Below, piece after piece: positions 43,458 to 52,753 of a stretch of DNA of 64,000 nt. The DNA comes from Campylobacter sp. (GTDB taxonomy: Bacteria > Campylobacterota > Campylobacteria > Campylobacterales > Campylobacteraceae). The notes under the pieces are model-generated. The model ran no database searches. It was not told the origin of the DNA and worked only from the letters and a program-made list of their open reading frames with translations. The number at the start of each line of letters is the position of its first letter. The first letter of the stretch is position 1. The DNA lies in NCBI RefSeq assembly GCF_019423325.1, contig NZ_JAHZBQ010000003.1:124001-188000 (forward strand), in the 5' to 3' direction. Made by a program: the position numbers and the translations under genes.

Positions 43458-44845
43458 TAAATTCTTTCCTTGATTAAATTTTCTATCTCTTGCAGATCGC
43501 AAATTTTATCTATCCGCGTCCCCTTTAGCGGCTCTTTTAAAAGGCTTGAAATTTCATCCGCGCTGCACAGAGCGATATTTTGCACGAGCGCGTACAGCGC
43601 CTTTTGATTATGAAAAAATCGCCCGCTAATGATCGGCACGCCGAAGCTTGCCGCCTCGATCGGACTATGTCCGCCGATATTGCGCAAAAAGCTGCCGCCC
43701 AAGATCACGACGTTTGAAATTTTATAAAAGTTCGCTAGCTCCCCGAAGGCATCGAGCAAGATAAAATCGCTCCGAAGCCCCGCGCTGTCGCTAAATCGCT
43801 CAAAGCTAAGCCCGTGCTCGCGCGCCCAAGCCTTGCAAATTTCGTAGGCCTTTTCAAAGCGCTCCGGGTGCCTCGGCGCCAGGATGATTTTTAGCTTTTG
43901 CGGCGCGTCGATCGCAGGCGCTGCATTCCGTGCGGCAGAATTTAAAGACGCGCCGTTTAAAGTCGCCGCATTCGGCACGGCGAACGAAGCGTCGCTTAAG
44001 CTCGCCGCATCCAAAGAAGCTGCGTTTAAATTTACCGGCTCGGTCGAGCCCTGCTCGTCGCGAAGCTCGGCCGTAGGCAAGTCCGTCTCGCTGCGGATAC
44101 TCGCTGCGCGCTGGTATTTTTCGAGTGCACTTTGCGAGCCGTGAAATTTTATAAAATCGTTTAAATTCGATAAAACAAGCTCCTCTTCACCCTCGTGAGT
44201 GTTTGAGATCGTAAGCACAAAGCTATTTGCGGCCGCGGCGGAATAGTCCTTCGTCGCAACGGCGATATTCGCGCTTTTCACGTTGCCCGCGACCTTTATA
44301 TTTTTTGCGCCGAGCTCCCACAGTCGCGCCGCATCAAGCTCGCTCTGCGCAAGCACCAGATCGATATTTTCAAACACTTTGCGATAATAAAGCTTAAAGC
44401 GCAAATAGCTCGCGTACGAGCGGTCGCTAATGCGCGCGTTTAGCAGGATCACGTAGCTTCCGCGCGCCTTGGCGGAACGGGTCAAATTTAGCCACAGCTC
44501 CGCTTCGAAAATCACCAGCACGCGGCTGCCAGTAAGCCAAAACGGAAGCCAGTTTTCAAACGGCAGGTAGCGAGAGTTCGGCGTGAGAGCACGCGCCGCA
44601 CCGAAGCCCGTCTGCGTGGTCGTGCTAAGCGCGACGCTCTCAAATTTAGAAATTAGTGGCGCAAGAGCGTTTACCTCGCCCAAACTGCAAGCGTGAAAGT
44701 GCACCGCAGCGGGGCTAAATTTAGGGTTTTTGTATAGAAAAAATCGCGCCTTCAGGCTCGTGCGGTATTTTGTTTTAAAGCTTAGGATAAAAATAAAAGG
44801 CGCAGCGACGAGCCACGCCAAAAACGCCAAGGCGGTGTAGATCAC
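43457..44845 (-). CDS. waaA: Kdo transferase WaaA with a low-complexity insertion
   Basis: A 462-residue Kdo transferase that adds Kdo to lipid A precursor at the inner membrane. An N-terminal membrane anchor (1-22) precedes the GT-B fold with FHACSLGEVNAL, VIFEAELWLNL, SNTHEGEEELVL, APRHPERF and GGSFLRNIGGHSPIEA. Between EGEEELVL and APRHPERF an extra block of about 80 residues (236-316; 43898-44140) rich in Ala, Asn and Ser is inserted; the family needs only a few residues there. Without it the protein would have the usual length. Mono- or bifunctionality is unknown. Confidence 0.9.
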   Translation of the reverse strand: MIYTALAFLAWLVAAPFIFILSFKTKYRTSLKARFFLYKNPKFSPAAVHFHACSLGEVNALAPLISKFESVALSTTTQTGFGAARALTPNSRYLPFENWLPFWLTGSRVLVIFEAELWLNLTRSAKARGSYVILLNARISDRSYASYLRFKLYYRKVFENIDLVLAQSELDAARLWELGAKNIKVAGNVKSANIAVATKDYSAAAANSFVLTISNTHEGEEELVLSNLNDFIKFHGSQSALEKYQRAASIRSETDLPTAELRDEQGSTEPVNLNAASLDAASLSDASFAVPNAATLNGASLNSAARNAAPAIDAPQKLKIILAPRHPERFEKAYEICKAWAREHGLSFERFSDSAGLRSDFILLDAFGELANFYKISNVVILGGSFLRNIGGHSPIEAASFGVPIISGRFFHNQKALYALVQNIALCSADEISSLLKEPLKGTRIDKICDLQEIENLIKERI

Positions 44846-45549
44846 TCGGCTTCTTTATATAAAATTCTGCCGCAATACGGGCAGGTTACGATGTCGTCGC
44901 TTTTGATGACCGCGGAATATGTCTTGTCGCTTATGCGCATAAAGCAGCCGTAGCAGGCCTGTTTGCGCACCGGCGAGACCGCCGTATTGCCCGCCCATTT
45001 GCGGATTTTTTCGTAGAATGAGACGGTTTTTGGATTCATCGCCTGCATTAATTTATCGCGCTTGGCGTAGATCGCGCCGCGAGCGACCTCGACCTCGCCC
45101 ATCTCGGCGCTTACCTGCTCTTGCAAGCTTTTTAACTCGGCTTCAAACGCCTCTTGCTTTTCGCTCTGCTCCTTTACGAGCGCTTCCTTTGCGGCTACGA
45201 TCTTTTCTAGCCTTTCGATCTCCTCGTTTGTGGCTTCGAGCTGCTCTTTTGCGATGTCCTCTTCGACGCTAAGGGCCTTGATCTCCTTTTCGGTTTTTGC
45301 CGCGCCGCTTTTTTTGCCCGTGCTTTTTAGCTTGGACGAAAATGCGCTAAGCTGCGCGTTTGCTTGTAAAATTTGAGATTTTAGCTCGGCGATCTCCGCA
45401 TTTAGAGTTTCGATCTGTTCTTTTGCGCCTGAAATTTCGCCGCTTTTTTTGCTTAGTTTCTCCTGCGCGGCTTCGATTTTAGGCTTAAATCCGTCCAGCT
45501 GCTTATCGAATTCGCAAAGCTCTACCAATTGGCTTAAATATTTGTTCAT
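44842..45549 (-). CDS. coiled-coil protein with C4 zinc ribbon (DUF164-like)
   Basis: A 235-residue protein. Residues about 20-160 form a long Lys/Glu-rich coiled coil; the C-terminus has a four-cysteine zinc ribbon, CYGCFMRI and CPYCGRILY. Such proteins are common in Campylobacterota and beyond but lack a firm function. It sits 9 bases after the Nif3-like gene and overlaps waaA by 4 bases. Confidence 0.85.
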   Translation of the reverse strand: MNKYLSQLVELCEFDKQLDGFKPKIEAAQEKLSKKSGEISGAKEQIETLNAEIAELKSQILQANAQLSAFSSKLKSTGKKSGAAKTEKEIKALSVEEDIAKEQLEATNEEIERLEKIVAAKEALVKEQSEKQEAFEAELKSLQEQVSAEMGEVEVARGAIYAKRDKLMQAMNPKTVSFYEKIRKWAGNTAVSPVRKQACYGCFMRISDKTYSAVIKSDDIVTCPYCGRILYKEAE

Positions 45550-45558
45550 CTTTTTCCT

Positions 45559-46281
45559 TTAATAATACGTAAATGGATTTTTTTGCTCGCTTATTATAAC
45601 TTCAATTTCGCTTTTTTGCAAGAAAGGTGCGAGCGCGCGCCCAAAATAGCGCTCACTTTCAAAATGATTTATATCGATCAAACTCACGCCGTTTTCTAAA
45701 TTTTGAAGCGCCGCGTGATATTTTATATCGCCCGTGATGAAGCAATCCACGCCCAAACTTTGATTTAGTTCGCTCCCACTACCGGTGCAAAGCGCGATAT
45801 TTTGGATGAAATTTTTCGTCTTTACCGCGCGCAGATGCTCAATGCCAAGCTTGCGCTTTATATCCGCGCACAGATGCTCAAAGCTCAAATCCGCGCGCAT
45901 GAAAACCAAAAATTCCTGCTCATCCGTAATTTCAAATTTTAAAATTTCGCGCGCTACGAACCTGTTTAAAACGTGCTTGTCAAAGTTCGTATGCATCACG
46001 ATGAGAGAGATATTTTTGCGGATCATCTCATAGATCAAATTTGCGGGATATAGCCGCGGATCAAGCGATTTTAGCGGACTGAAAATCAGCGGGTGGTGCA
46101 CCACGAAAAGAGAGCCCGCCTCAGCCTCGCGCACCAGCTCGCTAGTAACGTCGAGGCTTAGATAGATTTTTGAAATTTCATCATCCAAGTTTCCGAGCGT
46201 TAGTCCACTATTATCCCACGTCTCTGCGTCGCAAAAAGGCGCGGCGGCATTTAAAATTTCATAAATTTCGCCCGTTTTCAT
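45559..46281 (-). CDS. Nif3-like dinuclear metal protein
   Basis: A 240-residue member of the NIF3/DUF34 (YbgI) family with likely metal ligands in FVVHHPLIF, MHTNFDK and DINHFESER. The family forms hexameric toroids with a di-metal site; a GTP cyclohydrolase-like role is proposed but unproved. Gene order with glyQ and the zinc-ribbon gene matches C. jejuni. Confidence 0.87.
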   Translation of the reverse strand: MKTGEIYEILNAAAPFCDAETWDNSGLTLGNLDDEISKIYLSLDVTSELVREAEAGSLFVVHHPLIFSPLKSLDPRLYPANLIYEMIRKNISLIVMHTNFDKHVLNRFVAREILKFEITDEQEFLVFMRADLSFEHLCADIKRKLGIEHLRAVKTKNFIQNIALCTGSGSELNQSLGVDCFITGDIKYHAALQNLENGVSLIDINHFESERYFGRALAPFLQKSEIEVIISEQKNPFTYY

Positions 46282-46286
46282 AAATC

Positions 46287-47285
46287 CTACTTTACGCTTT
46301 TATCTGTCTTATTTGCGGAATTTTGCTTGCCGCAAGCGTTTTTTAAATTTACGCCTGCGGAGGAAGCGGGCGCCGCGCCGCCCTCTTTGCCGCCTTTTTT
46401 ACCGCTGCATGCCGTGCCGCAAAGATCGGCGACATATTTTTGCGGATCTGCATAGCAAAGCGCGCAGTTTTTGGCAAGATCGCGGATCTTTAAAATATAA
46501 TCCTGCCTCTGCGTGACCGAAATCGCTCCGCGCGCGTCAAGGACGTTGAACGTGTGCGCCGCGAGCATGCAGTAATCATACGCAGGAAGCGCCAGGCCGT
46601 GCTTTAGGATGCTTTTGCACTCGCCGAAGCAGTTTTCAAACTGATTAAAAAGCATCGCGGTGTCCGCAAGCTCGAAGTTGTATTTACTAAACTCGAACTC
46701 GCCTCTTTTATGCACGTCGCCGTAGGTTACTAGCCCCGCCTTGTCGTCCCAGACGATGTCGTAAACGTCGTCTTTGTTTTGCAGATACATCGCCAAGCGC
46801 TCAAGCCCGTAGGTGATCTCGCCGCTAATTAGCTCGCACGTGATGCCGCCCACCTGCTGAAAATATGTAAACTGCGTCACCTCCATGCCGTCTAGCCAAA
46901 CCTCCCAGCCAAGCCCCCAGGCCCCGAGCGTCGGACTCTCCCAGTTGTCTTCTACGAAGCGGATATCGTGGCTTTTAAGATCTAGCCCCAGCTTTTCTAA
47001 GCTTTTTAGATAGAGCTCTTGGATATTATCAGGGCTCGGTTTTAAGATCACCTGAAACTGATAATACGCGCCCAAGCGGTTTGGGTTTTCGCCGTAGCGT
47101 CCGTCTGTAGGGCGACGCGAGGGTGCTACGTATGCCGCGCGCCAAGGTTTGCTTCCTAGGCTGCGCAAAAAGGTGGCCTGATGATAGGTGCCCGCGCCCG
47201 CTGGCATATCGTAAGGCTGAACGAGCAAGCAGCCCTGCTCGTGCCAGTAGTTTTGAAGCGTCAAAATAATCTGTGAAAACGTCAT
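46287..47285 (-). CDS. glyQ: glycyl-tRNA synthetase alpha subunit with extended tail
   Basis: A 332-residue GlyQ catalytic subunit. Conserved segments: NYWHEQGCLLVQPYD, MPAGAGTYHQATFLRSLG, APSRRPTDGRYGENPNR and YGLERLAMYLQ. GlyQ is normally about 290-300 residues; here a Gly/Ala/Asn/Lys-rich tail of about 45 residues (46290-46424), containing KQNSANK, follows the core. The beta subunit gene is not in the window. Confidence 0.95.
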   Translation of the reverse strand: MTFSQIILTLQNYWHEQGCLLVQPYDMPAGAGTYHQATFLRSLGSKPWRAAYVAPSRRPTDGRYGENPNRLGAYYQFQVILKPSPDNIQELYLKSLEKLGLDLKSHDIRFVEDNWESPTLGAWGLGWEVWLDGMEVTQFTYFQQVGGITCELISGEITYGLERLAMYLQNKDDVYDIVWDDKAGLVTYGDVHKRGEFEFSKYNFELADTAMLFNQFENCFGECKSILKHGLALPAYDYCMLAAHTFNVLDARGAISVTQRQDYILKIRDLAKNCALCYADPQKYVADLCGTACSGKKGGKEGGAAPASSAGVNLKNACGKQNSANKTDKSVK

Positions 47286-47513
47286 TTTTATCCTTTTATC
47301 GATATGTAAATTTAAATTTTATCTTCCAAAGCGCCTTTCAAAGCCTGCTTTAAAGGCTCTTTGCAGCTCTTAAATTTTTCAAATTTCAGCCGAGCATTCG
47401 CCCGTCAAGTCGGAATTTACTGAAACCAGGTCATTTTTTCAAAACAAGGCGATCTCTTATTTTCGCCTAAAATTTTAGCGAAATTTCGTTTTGCAAGCCC
47501 CGCTGCGGCAAAT

Positions 47514-48134
47514 TTATCTATACTCCAGCAGCTTGAAATATTTTTTCGCGATCGGATCAAGGGCGAATATATCGAAATCTCCCTTATCGCCGAGATCGCT
47601 TGCTGCGGGATACTCGCCGTCCGTGACGTAAAACGCCCCGTCTAGCCTCACTTCGCCGTCCTTGCATCTAGCTTTTTCGTCCCAAAAATACCGCCACTTA
47701 TATCTTGTGCCGCGCTCGGAGCTGCCCACCTGTAGCGTCAAGCTTTGAAACGAACTCTCGCGCGGGCTATATCTGATGATCATCTGCCCCTCGTCGATTG
47801 CGGCGTTACCCTCGTCGTCATAGCCCTCGCCCAGATCGAAATGCTCGCCGTAATATTCGATAGTAACGTCTTTTGAGGGCTTGTAATCCTCCGCAATACC
47901 GCTAAATTTCACGCCCCCTTTGCGCTCGTTCGCATTTTTTTCTAAAATTTTCAAACTGTTCTCGTTCGCGCAGTAGCTTAAATTTAACTTTACGATCTCC
48001 TCTTTATTCGCTTTCAAAAATTGCCTCAAACTATCCACGGAGGCGGCGTCCGATAAAAACACCTCCTTGCTTTTAATCTCTTTTGCGCCTAAAAGCGCGA
48101 CAAAAGCAAGCGACAGAGCGACGATCTTTTTCAT
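47514..48134 (-). CDS. hypothetical secreted protein
   Basis: A 206-residue protein with a signal peptide (residues 1-17, VALLGA). The mature part is acidic and beta-rich with an IIRYSPRESSFQSLTLQVGS stretch. I do not recognise a family. It has a weak ribosome site and lies between purE and glyQ, a position that also holds an uncharacterised gene in C. jejuni. Confidence 0.7.
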   Translation of the reverse strand: MKKIVALSLAFVALLGAKEIKSKEVFLSDAASVDSLRQFLKANKEEIVKLNLSYCANENSLKILEKNANERKGGVKFSGIAEDYKPSKDVTIEYYGEHFDLGEGYDDEGNAAIDEGQMIIRYSPRESSFQSLTLQVGSSERGTRYKWRYFWDEKARCKDGEVRLDGAFYVTDGEYPAASDLGDKGDFDIFALDPIAKKYFKLLEYR

Positions 48135-48347
48135 TTTATTCCTTTAAATCGATCAAATTTTACTAAATTTCGCGCGGGTTTCGGCTCTTAAATTTTAAAA
48201 CCCGCACGAAGTATAAATTTAAAAATTTAGCCTCGCGGCACCTATGGCTCGCCGTTTAAATTTGCCGCTGCGTAAATTTAAACATTTTTTGAGCGCCAAA
48301 TTTTACTCGCTAAGCTCGCGCCTAGCGCTGCCGCGCACCTTTGCGCT

Positions 48348-48848
48348 CTAGTCCTCAAGTAGTACTTCGATCTGCTCGGAGTCCTTTTTCAGCGCCTCCG
48401 CTTTTGCCGCGCGATCCGCCTTTAGCTTCGAGCTTAGCACCTCGTCGTTTAGAGCTAAAATTTGCACCGCCAGATACGCCGCGTTTTTCGCTCCCGCCTT
48501 GCCGATCGCAAGCGTCGCGACGGGGATACCCGCAGGCATCTGCACGGTCGAATACAGCGCATCTACGCCGCTAAGCGCGCTGCCGCCGAGCGGAATGCCG
48601 AGCACCGGCTTGGTCGTATTTGCGGCGACCGCGCCCGCAAGATGCGCCGCCATGCCCGCCGCGCAGATGAAAACCTGCGCGCCCTTTTTCTCGGCGTCCG
48701 CGACATATTTAGCCGTACGAGCGGGGCTTCGGTGTGCCGAAGATACGATCATCTCGTACGCCGCGCCGAATTCATTTAAAATTTTAGCCGCCTCGTAAAC
48801 GACCTCGTAATCGCTCTTTGAGCCCATTATTATAGAAACAAATTTCAT
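48348..48848 (-). CDS. purE: N5-carboxyaminoimidazole ribonucleotide mutase PurE
   Basis: A 166-residue class I PurE of purine synthesis, converting N5-CAIR to CAIR. SIIMGSKSDYEVV with the nucleotide-binding loop, SSAHRSPART with the catalytic His, and ICAAGMAAHLAGAVAA are visible. The ATG at 48848 follows AAGGAGATGGA and overlaps the upstream peptidase gene by ATGA. Confidence 0.94.
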   Translation of the reverse strand: MKFVSIIMGSKSDYEVVYEAAKILNEFGAAYEMIVSSAHRSPARTAKYVADAEKKGAQVFICAAGMAAHLAGAVAANTTKPVLGIPLGGSALSGVDALYSTVQMPAGIPVATLAIGKAGAKNAAYLAVQILALNDEVLSSKLKADRAAKAEALKKDSEQIEVLLED

Positions 48849-50113
48849 TCCATCTCCTTTCTTAAAAAGCAAAACTCCGCGAGCTTCACAGGCAGCTTAA
48901 TCTCATTTAGATTGCCGCTGTGAATCTCGCTAAATTCCTTACCGCTGCGGCTTTGCAGCTTCTTAAATTTTAAATATGGCTTGCCGCTAAGCTCGTAAAT
49001 TTCGCCGATTTCATTATCGCAAGCGCAAATTTTAAAGCCGCGCGGAGCAAAAATTTCATACGCTTCGCCGGGTAAAATTTTATCTTTGACGCTTATAAAC
49101 TCGCCGTCCTGCGAGATCGCGCAAACCTGATGCGTGCCAAGCTCGATGCTGCGGTCTAAATTTTGCGTATCCTCTCGCTCGTATGGGCGTTTTATCAAAT
49201 ATCCGTCGCTAAAGCCGCGGTTTTTAAGCGTCGCGATCTCGCGCTCGTAAACACGGGCCTCAAATTTATCGCCCGCAGCATCGTCGATCGCCGCGCGGTA
49301 GGCATTCGTGGCGCATGCGACGTAGTATTCGCTCTTGGTGCGCCCTTCGATTTTAAAGCTGTCGATCGCGCCCGTTTGCATGATCTTTTGCACGTGCGAA
49401 ATGAGGCTAAGATCCTTCGCGTTCATTACGAAAGTCCCCTCCCCCTCGCGTTCTTGCAAGCGGAAAAGCGCGCTGGTTTCGGGATTTTTCGCGTAAAGCT
49501 CGTAGTTAAATCTGCAGTCGTTCGCGCAGCTTCCGCGGTTGCTGAAGCGTCCGCTTTGCACCGCGCTAACAAGACAGCGCCCGCTGTATGCGAAACACAT
49601 CGAGCCGTGCACGAAAATTTCGATCTCGAGGTTTGGAAGTTTTTCCTTAATCTCCACGGCGTCTTTGAGCGTCATTTCGCGCGCCGCGACGATGCGGGCG
49701 GCGCCCAGCTCCGCCCAAACCTGCGCATCCAGATAATTTAGCACGTTAGCTTGGGTGGAGACGTGAATCGGGATCTCAGGCGCTACGGCTCGCGCGAGGC
49801 TTGCGACACCCAAAGTGGCGATTAAAATTCCATCCACGCGCAGATCGCGAAGAAATTCCAGATGCCTTTCGATGTTTCCTAGCTGGCCGTTGGTCGCAAA
49901 GCCATTTACGGTCGCGTAGAGCTTCTTGCCGCGCTCGTGTGCATACGCGACACCCTGTGCGAAGCTTTCCTTGCTAAATTCCTTCGCGCTTCGCTGGCGT
50001 AGCGAAAATGAGCCCGTGCTTGCATACACGGCGTCCGCGCCGTAAGCCAGGGCGATTTTTAGTTTCGTTAAATTCCCAGCAGGAGCTAAGAGTTCGGGTT
50101 TTTTCAAATACAT
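48845..50113 (-). CDS. U32-family peptidase-like protein (TrhP/YegQ type)
   Basis: A 422-residue U32 protein. The N-terminal LLAPAGNLTKLKIALAYGADAVYA and cysteine-rich HGSMCFAYSGRCLVSA with NRGSCANDCRFNYEL are characteristic. Recent work places such proteins (TrhP/RlhA) in prephenate-dependent hydroxylation of tRNA or rRNA rather than proteolysis. Full length; it forms a pair with purE. Confidence 0.9.
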   Translation of the reverse strand: MYLKKPELLAPAGNLTKLKIALAYGADAVYASTGSFSLRQRSAKEFSKESFAQGVAYAHERGKKLYATVNGFATNGQLGNIERHLEFLRDLRVDGILIATLGVASLARAVAPEIPIHVSTQANVLNYLDAQVWAELGAARIVAAREMTLKDAVEIKEKLPNLEIEIFVHGSMCFAYSGRCLVSAVQSGRFSNRGSCANDCRFNYELYAKNPETSALFRLQEREGEGTFVMNAKDLSLISHVQKIMQTGAIDSFKIEGRTKSEYYVACATNAYRAAIDDAAGDKFEARVYEREIATLKNRGFSDGYLIKRPYEREDTQNLDRSIELGTHQVCAISQDGEFISVKDKILPGEAYEIFAPRGFKICACDNEIGEIYELSGKPYLKFKKLQSRSGKEFSEIHSGNLNEIKLPVKLAEFCFLRKEME

Positions 50114-50178
50114 TCCTAGTGATTTTTTAAGCGCGATTTTACTACAATTTAGCCAAAATTTTATTTAAGGAGCAGTTG

Positions 50179-50967
50179 ATGCGAGCCGATCTACACAACC
50201 ACACCTATCTTTGCAACCACGCTAGCGGCGAGCCGCGGCAGTATTTAGAAGCGGCGATCGCACGAGGCATAGAAATTTTCGGCTTTGCGGATCATGCGCC
50301 GATGAACTTCGATCAAAAATACCGAATGAGCTTCGAGCAGATGGAGCTTTACGAAGGGATGATTAGGGATCTGCGGGATGAGTTTAGCGGGCGGATCGAC
50401 GTGCGGCTGGGATACGAGGTCGATTTTATGACGAAAAAAGAGCTGATGGATGAGCGGATTTTCGCGCGCAAGCTCGATTATCTCATCGGCTCGGTACATT
50501 TTTTAAACAACTGGGGCTTTGATAACGAGGAATTTTTAGATCAGTGGAGCGGGCGCGAGATAGACGACGTTTATCGCGAATACTTTGCGCTGATCTGCGC
50601 GCTGTGTAGAAGCGGTAAATTCGACATTTTAGGGCATATGGATCTGATTAAAATTTTTAAATTTACTCCGAAAAAAGATATCAGAGTTTTGGCAGGCGGC
50701 GCAATAAACGCGATCAAAAAAAGCGGCATCGTCGTGGAGCTAAACTCCGCTGGGCTTCGCAAGCCCGCAAATGAAATTTATCCGAGCGACGCGCTTTTAG
50801 AGGTGCTTGCGGATGCGGACGTGCCGATCACGCTTGGCTCGGATGCGCACTCGGTTGCCCAAGTAGCGCTAAATTACGATAAAATTTATGCCAAAGCGCG
50901 CGAGTTCGGCTACGATAAGATCGCCGTTTTCAAAAATCGCGAGCGTGAGTTTGTAAAGCTAGCGTAA
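50179..50967 (+). CDS. hisJ: PHP-family histidinol-phosphatase (HisJ-like)
   Basis: A 262-residue PHP phosphoesterase with metal ligands in DLHNHTYLCNHA, FADHAP, a GYEVDF Glu, GSVHFL, LGHMDLI and GSDAHS. Such proteins dephosphorylate histidinol phosphate in histidine synthesis; a different phosphate substrate is possible. The ATG at 50179 follows AAGGAG; a TTG just before it would add one residue. Confidence 0.85.
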   Translation: MRADLHNHTYLCNHASGEPRQYLEAAIARGIEIFGFADHAPMNFDQKYRMSFEQMELYEGMIRDLRDEFSGRIDVRLGYEVDFMTKKELMDERIFARKLDYLIGSVHFLNNWGFDNEEFLDQWSGREIDDVYREYFALICALCRSGKFDILGHMDLIKIFKFTPKKDIRVLAGGAINAIKKSGIVVELNSAGLRKPANEIYPSDALLEVLADADVPITLGSDAHSVAQVALNYDKIYAKAREFGYDKIAVFKNREREFVKLA

Positions 50968-51144
50968 ATTTTAACGGCAGCCGCTTTTAAATTTCAAACA
51001 AGCGCGGACAGCGAGAAATTTTAAAATTTCAAAATCTTCAGTGGCGTGAAAATTTCAGATTTCAAAAGGCATGGCGGCGCAAAATTTTAAAAATCGCGGC
51101 GCGCAAAACGGCGCAGATAAAGTCGAATTTCAACTAAATAATGT

Positions 51145-51150
51145 TAAAAT
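51145..51150 (+). promoter_or_regulatory. predicted -10 box (TAAAAT) for glnA
   Basis: TAAAAT in AATGTTAAAATCCGC lies 47 bases before the glnA ATG. Confidence 0.4.
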
Positions 51151-51196
51151 CCGCCATTAAATTTAGCCCAAATACGGGCGGAAAAAAGGAAAAAAT

Positions 51197-52624
51197 ATGG
51201 GAAAATTTGTTAATGACGTGAAGGAATTTTTTAAATTTTGCGATGAAAACGAGGTCGAGTTCGTGGATTTTAGATTTACCGATCTAAAGGGTACCTGGCA
51301 CCACGTCGCTTACAACTACAAGCGCCTGCCGAAGGACTTCGCCGACGGAATTCCATTTGACGCAAGCTCGGTAGCGGCGTGGCAGCCGATCGATAAATCC
51401 GATATGATGCTAAAGCCCGACGTAGGGACGGCGTTTTTGGATCCATTCACCGCGGACGTTACGATCATCGTCATCTGCGACGTTTACGATATCTACAAAA
51501 ACGAGCTTTACGAAAAATGCCCGCGCTCTATCGCTAAAAAAGCCGAGCAGTTTCTGCAAACCACGGGTCTTGGAGATACCTGCTACTTCGGGCCTGAGAA
51601 TGAGTTTTTCGTTTTCGACGACGTAAAGATCATCGACGATATGAACTGCGCGATGTTTAAGGTAGATACCGAAGAGGGGCATTGGAACAGCGGCAAAAAC
51701 TACAAAGACGGCTTTAATAGCGGCCACCGCCCGGGCGTAAAGGGCGGCTACTTCCCCGTCCAGCCCGTCGATTCGATGGTCGATCTGCGCGCCGAGATGC
51801 TAAAAGTGCTTGAGCAGATCGGGCTTGAGACCTTCATCTGCCACCACGAAGTAGCGCAAGGCCAGGGCGAGATCGGCGTTAAATACGGCACCCTCGTCGA
51901 GGCCGCCGACAACGTGCAAAAATACAAATACGTCGTAAAGATGGTCGCGCACCTAAACGGCAAGACCGCGACCTTTATGCCAAAACCGCTCTACGGCGAT
52001 AACGGCAGCGGAATGCACGTGCACCAATCGATCTGGAAAAAGGGCAAAAATACCTTTTATAAAAAGGGCAACTACGCAAATTTAAGCGACGCGGCTAGAT
52101 GGTATATCGGCGGCGTGCTAAAGCATGCACGCAGCGTCGCAGCGTTTACGAACCCGAGCACCAACAGCTACAAACGCCTCATCCCGGGCTTTGAGGCGCC
52201 GTCCATTCTAACTTATTCGAGCCAAAACCGCTCCGCTTCGATCCGCATCCCTTACGGCAGCGGCGAGCACTCCGTGCGCGCAGAGATGCGCTTCCCCGAT
52301 AGCACAGCGTGCCCGTATTTGGCATTTGCGGCGATGCTTATGGCTGGAATCGACGGTATCAAAAACAAAACCGAGCCGGTCGGACCGATGGATGAGAATT
52401 TATTCAAGCTGCACCTGGATGAGATTCGCGAGCGCGGCATCGAGCAGCTTCCGCACACGCTTCGCGGCAGCCTAGAGGCAGTGATCCGCGATAATGAGTA
52501 TCTGCGCCCGATAATGAGCGAGCTTTTCATCGAGACCTATCAGCATTTTAAATTTGAAACTCAGGTTTGGCCTTACGAGGCGCGCCCTACGCCGTTTGAG
52601 TTTGCAACGAACTACTCGTGCTAA
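51197..52624 (+). CDS. glnA: glutamine synthetase type I without adenylylation Tyr
   Basis: A 475-residue GS-I making glutamine from glutamate, ammonia and ATP. Conserved: EFVDFRFTDLKG, YFGPENEFFVFD with catalytic Glu, GQGEIGVKY, HVHQSIW, and NPSTNSYKRLIPGFEAP. At the site equivalent to the E. coli adenylylated Tyr (NLYDLP) the sequence reads NLFKLH, so Phe replaces Tyr; the same loss is known for Helicobacter GlnA. AAGGAAA precedes the ATG. Confidence 0.97.
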   Translation: MGKFVNDVKEFFKFCDENEVEFVDFRFTDLKGTWHHVAYNYKRLPKDFADGIPFDASSVAAWQPIDKSDMMLKPDVGTAFLDPFTADVTIIVICDVYDIYKNELYEKCPRSIAKKAEQFLQTTGLGDTCYFGPENEFFVFDDVKIIDDMNCAMFKVDTEEGHWNSGKNYKDGFNSGHRPGVKGGYFPVQPVDSMVDLRAEMLKVLEQIGLETFICHHEVAQGQGEIGVKYGTLVEAADNVQKYKYVVKMVAHLNGKTATFMPKPLYGDNGSGMHVHQSIWKKGKNTFYKKGNYANLSDAARWYIGGVLKHARSVAAFTNPSTNSYKRLIPGFEAPSILTYSSQNRSASIRIPYGSGEHSVRAEMRFPDSTACPYLAFAAMLMAGIDGIKNKTEPVGPMDENLFKLHLDEIRERGIEQLPHTLRGSLEAVIRDNEYLRPIMSELFIETYQHFKFETQVWPYEARPTPFEFATNYSC

Positions 52625-52638
52625 GACAGGCTTATTTT

Positions 52639-52676
52639 ATGCCGCGCCGCCCGATTTTTACGAGACGGTGCGGCAT
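52639..52676 (+). terminator. strong hairpin after glnA
   Basis: ATGCCGCGCCG (52639-52649) pairs with CGGTGCGGCAT (52666-52676) (11 bp, one G-T) around a 16-base loop, 15 bases after the glnA stop. No T-run follows, but stability is high. Confidence 0.6.
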
Positions 52677-52753
52677 AGAGCCTTGGAATTTTAAAATTTC
52701 TCCGCGCGCGAACTTTTAAAATTCTACCGTATGCGCGAACTTAAATACCGCCC

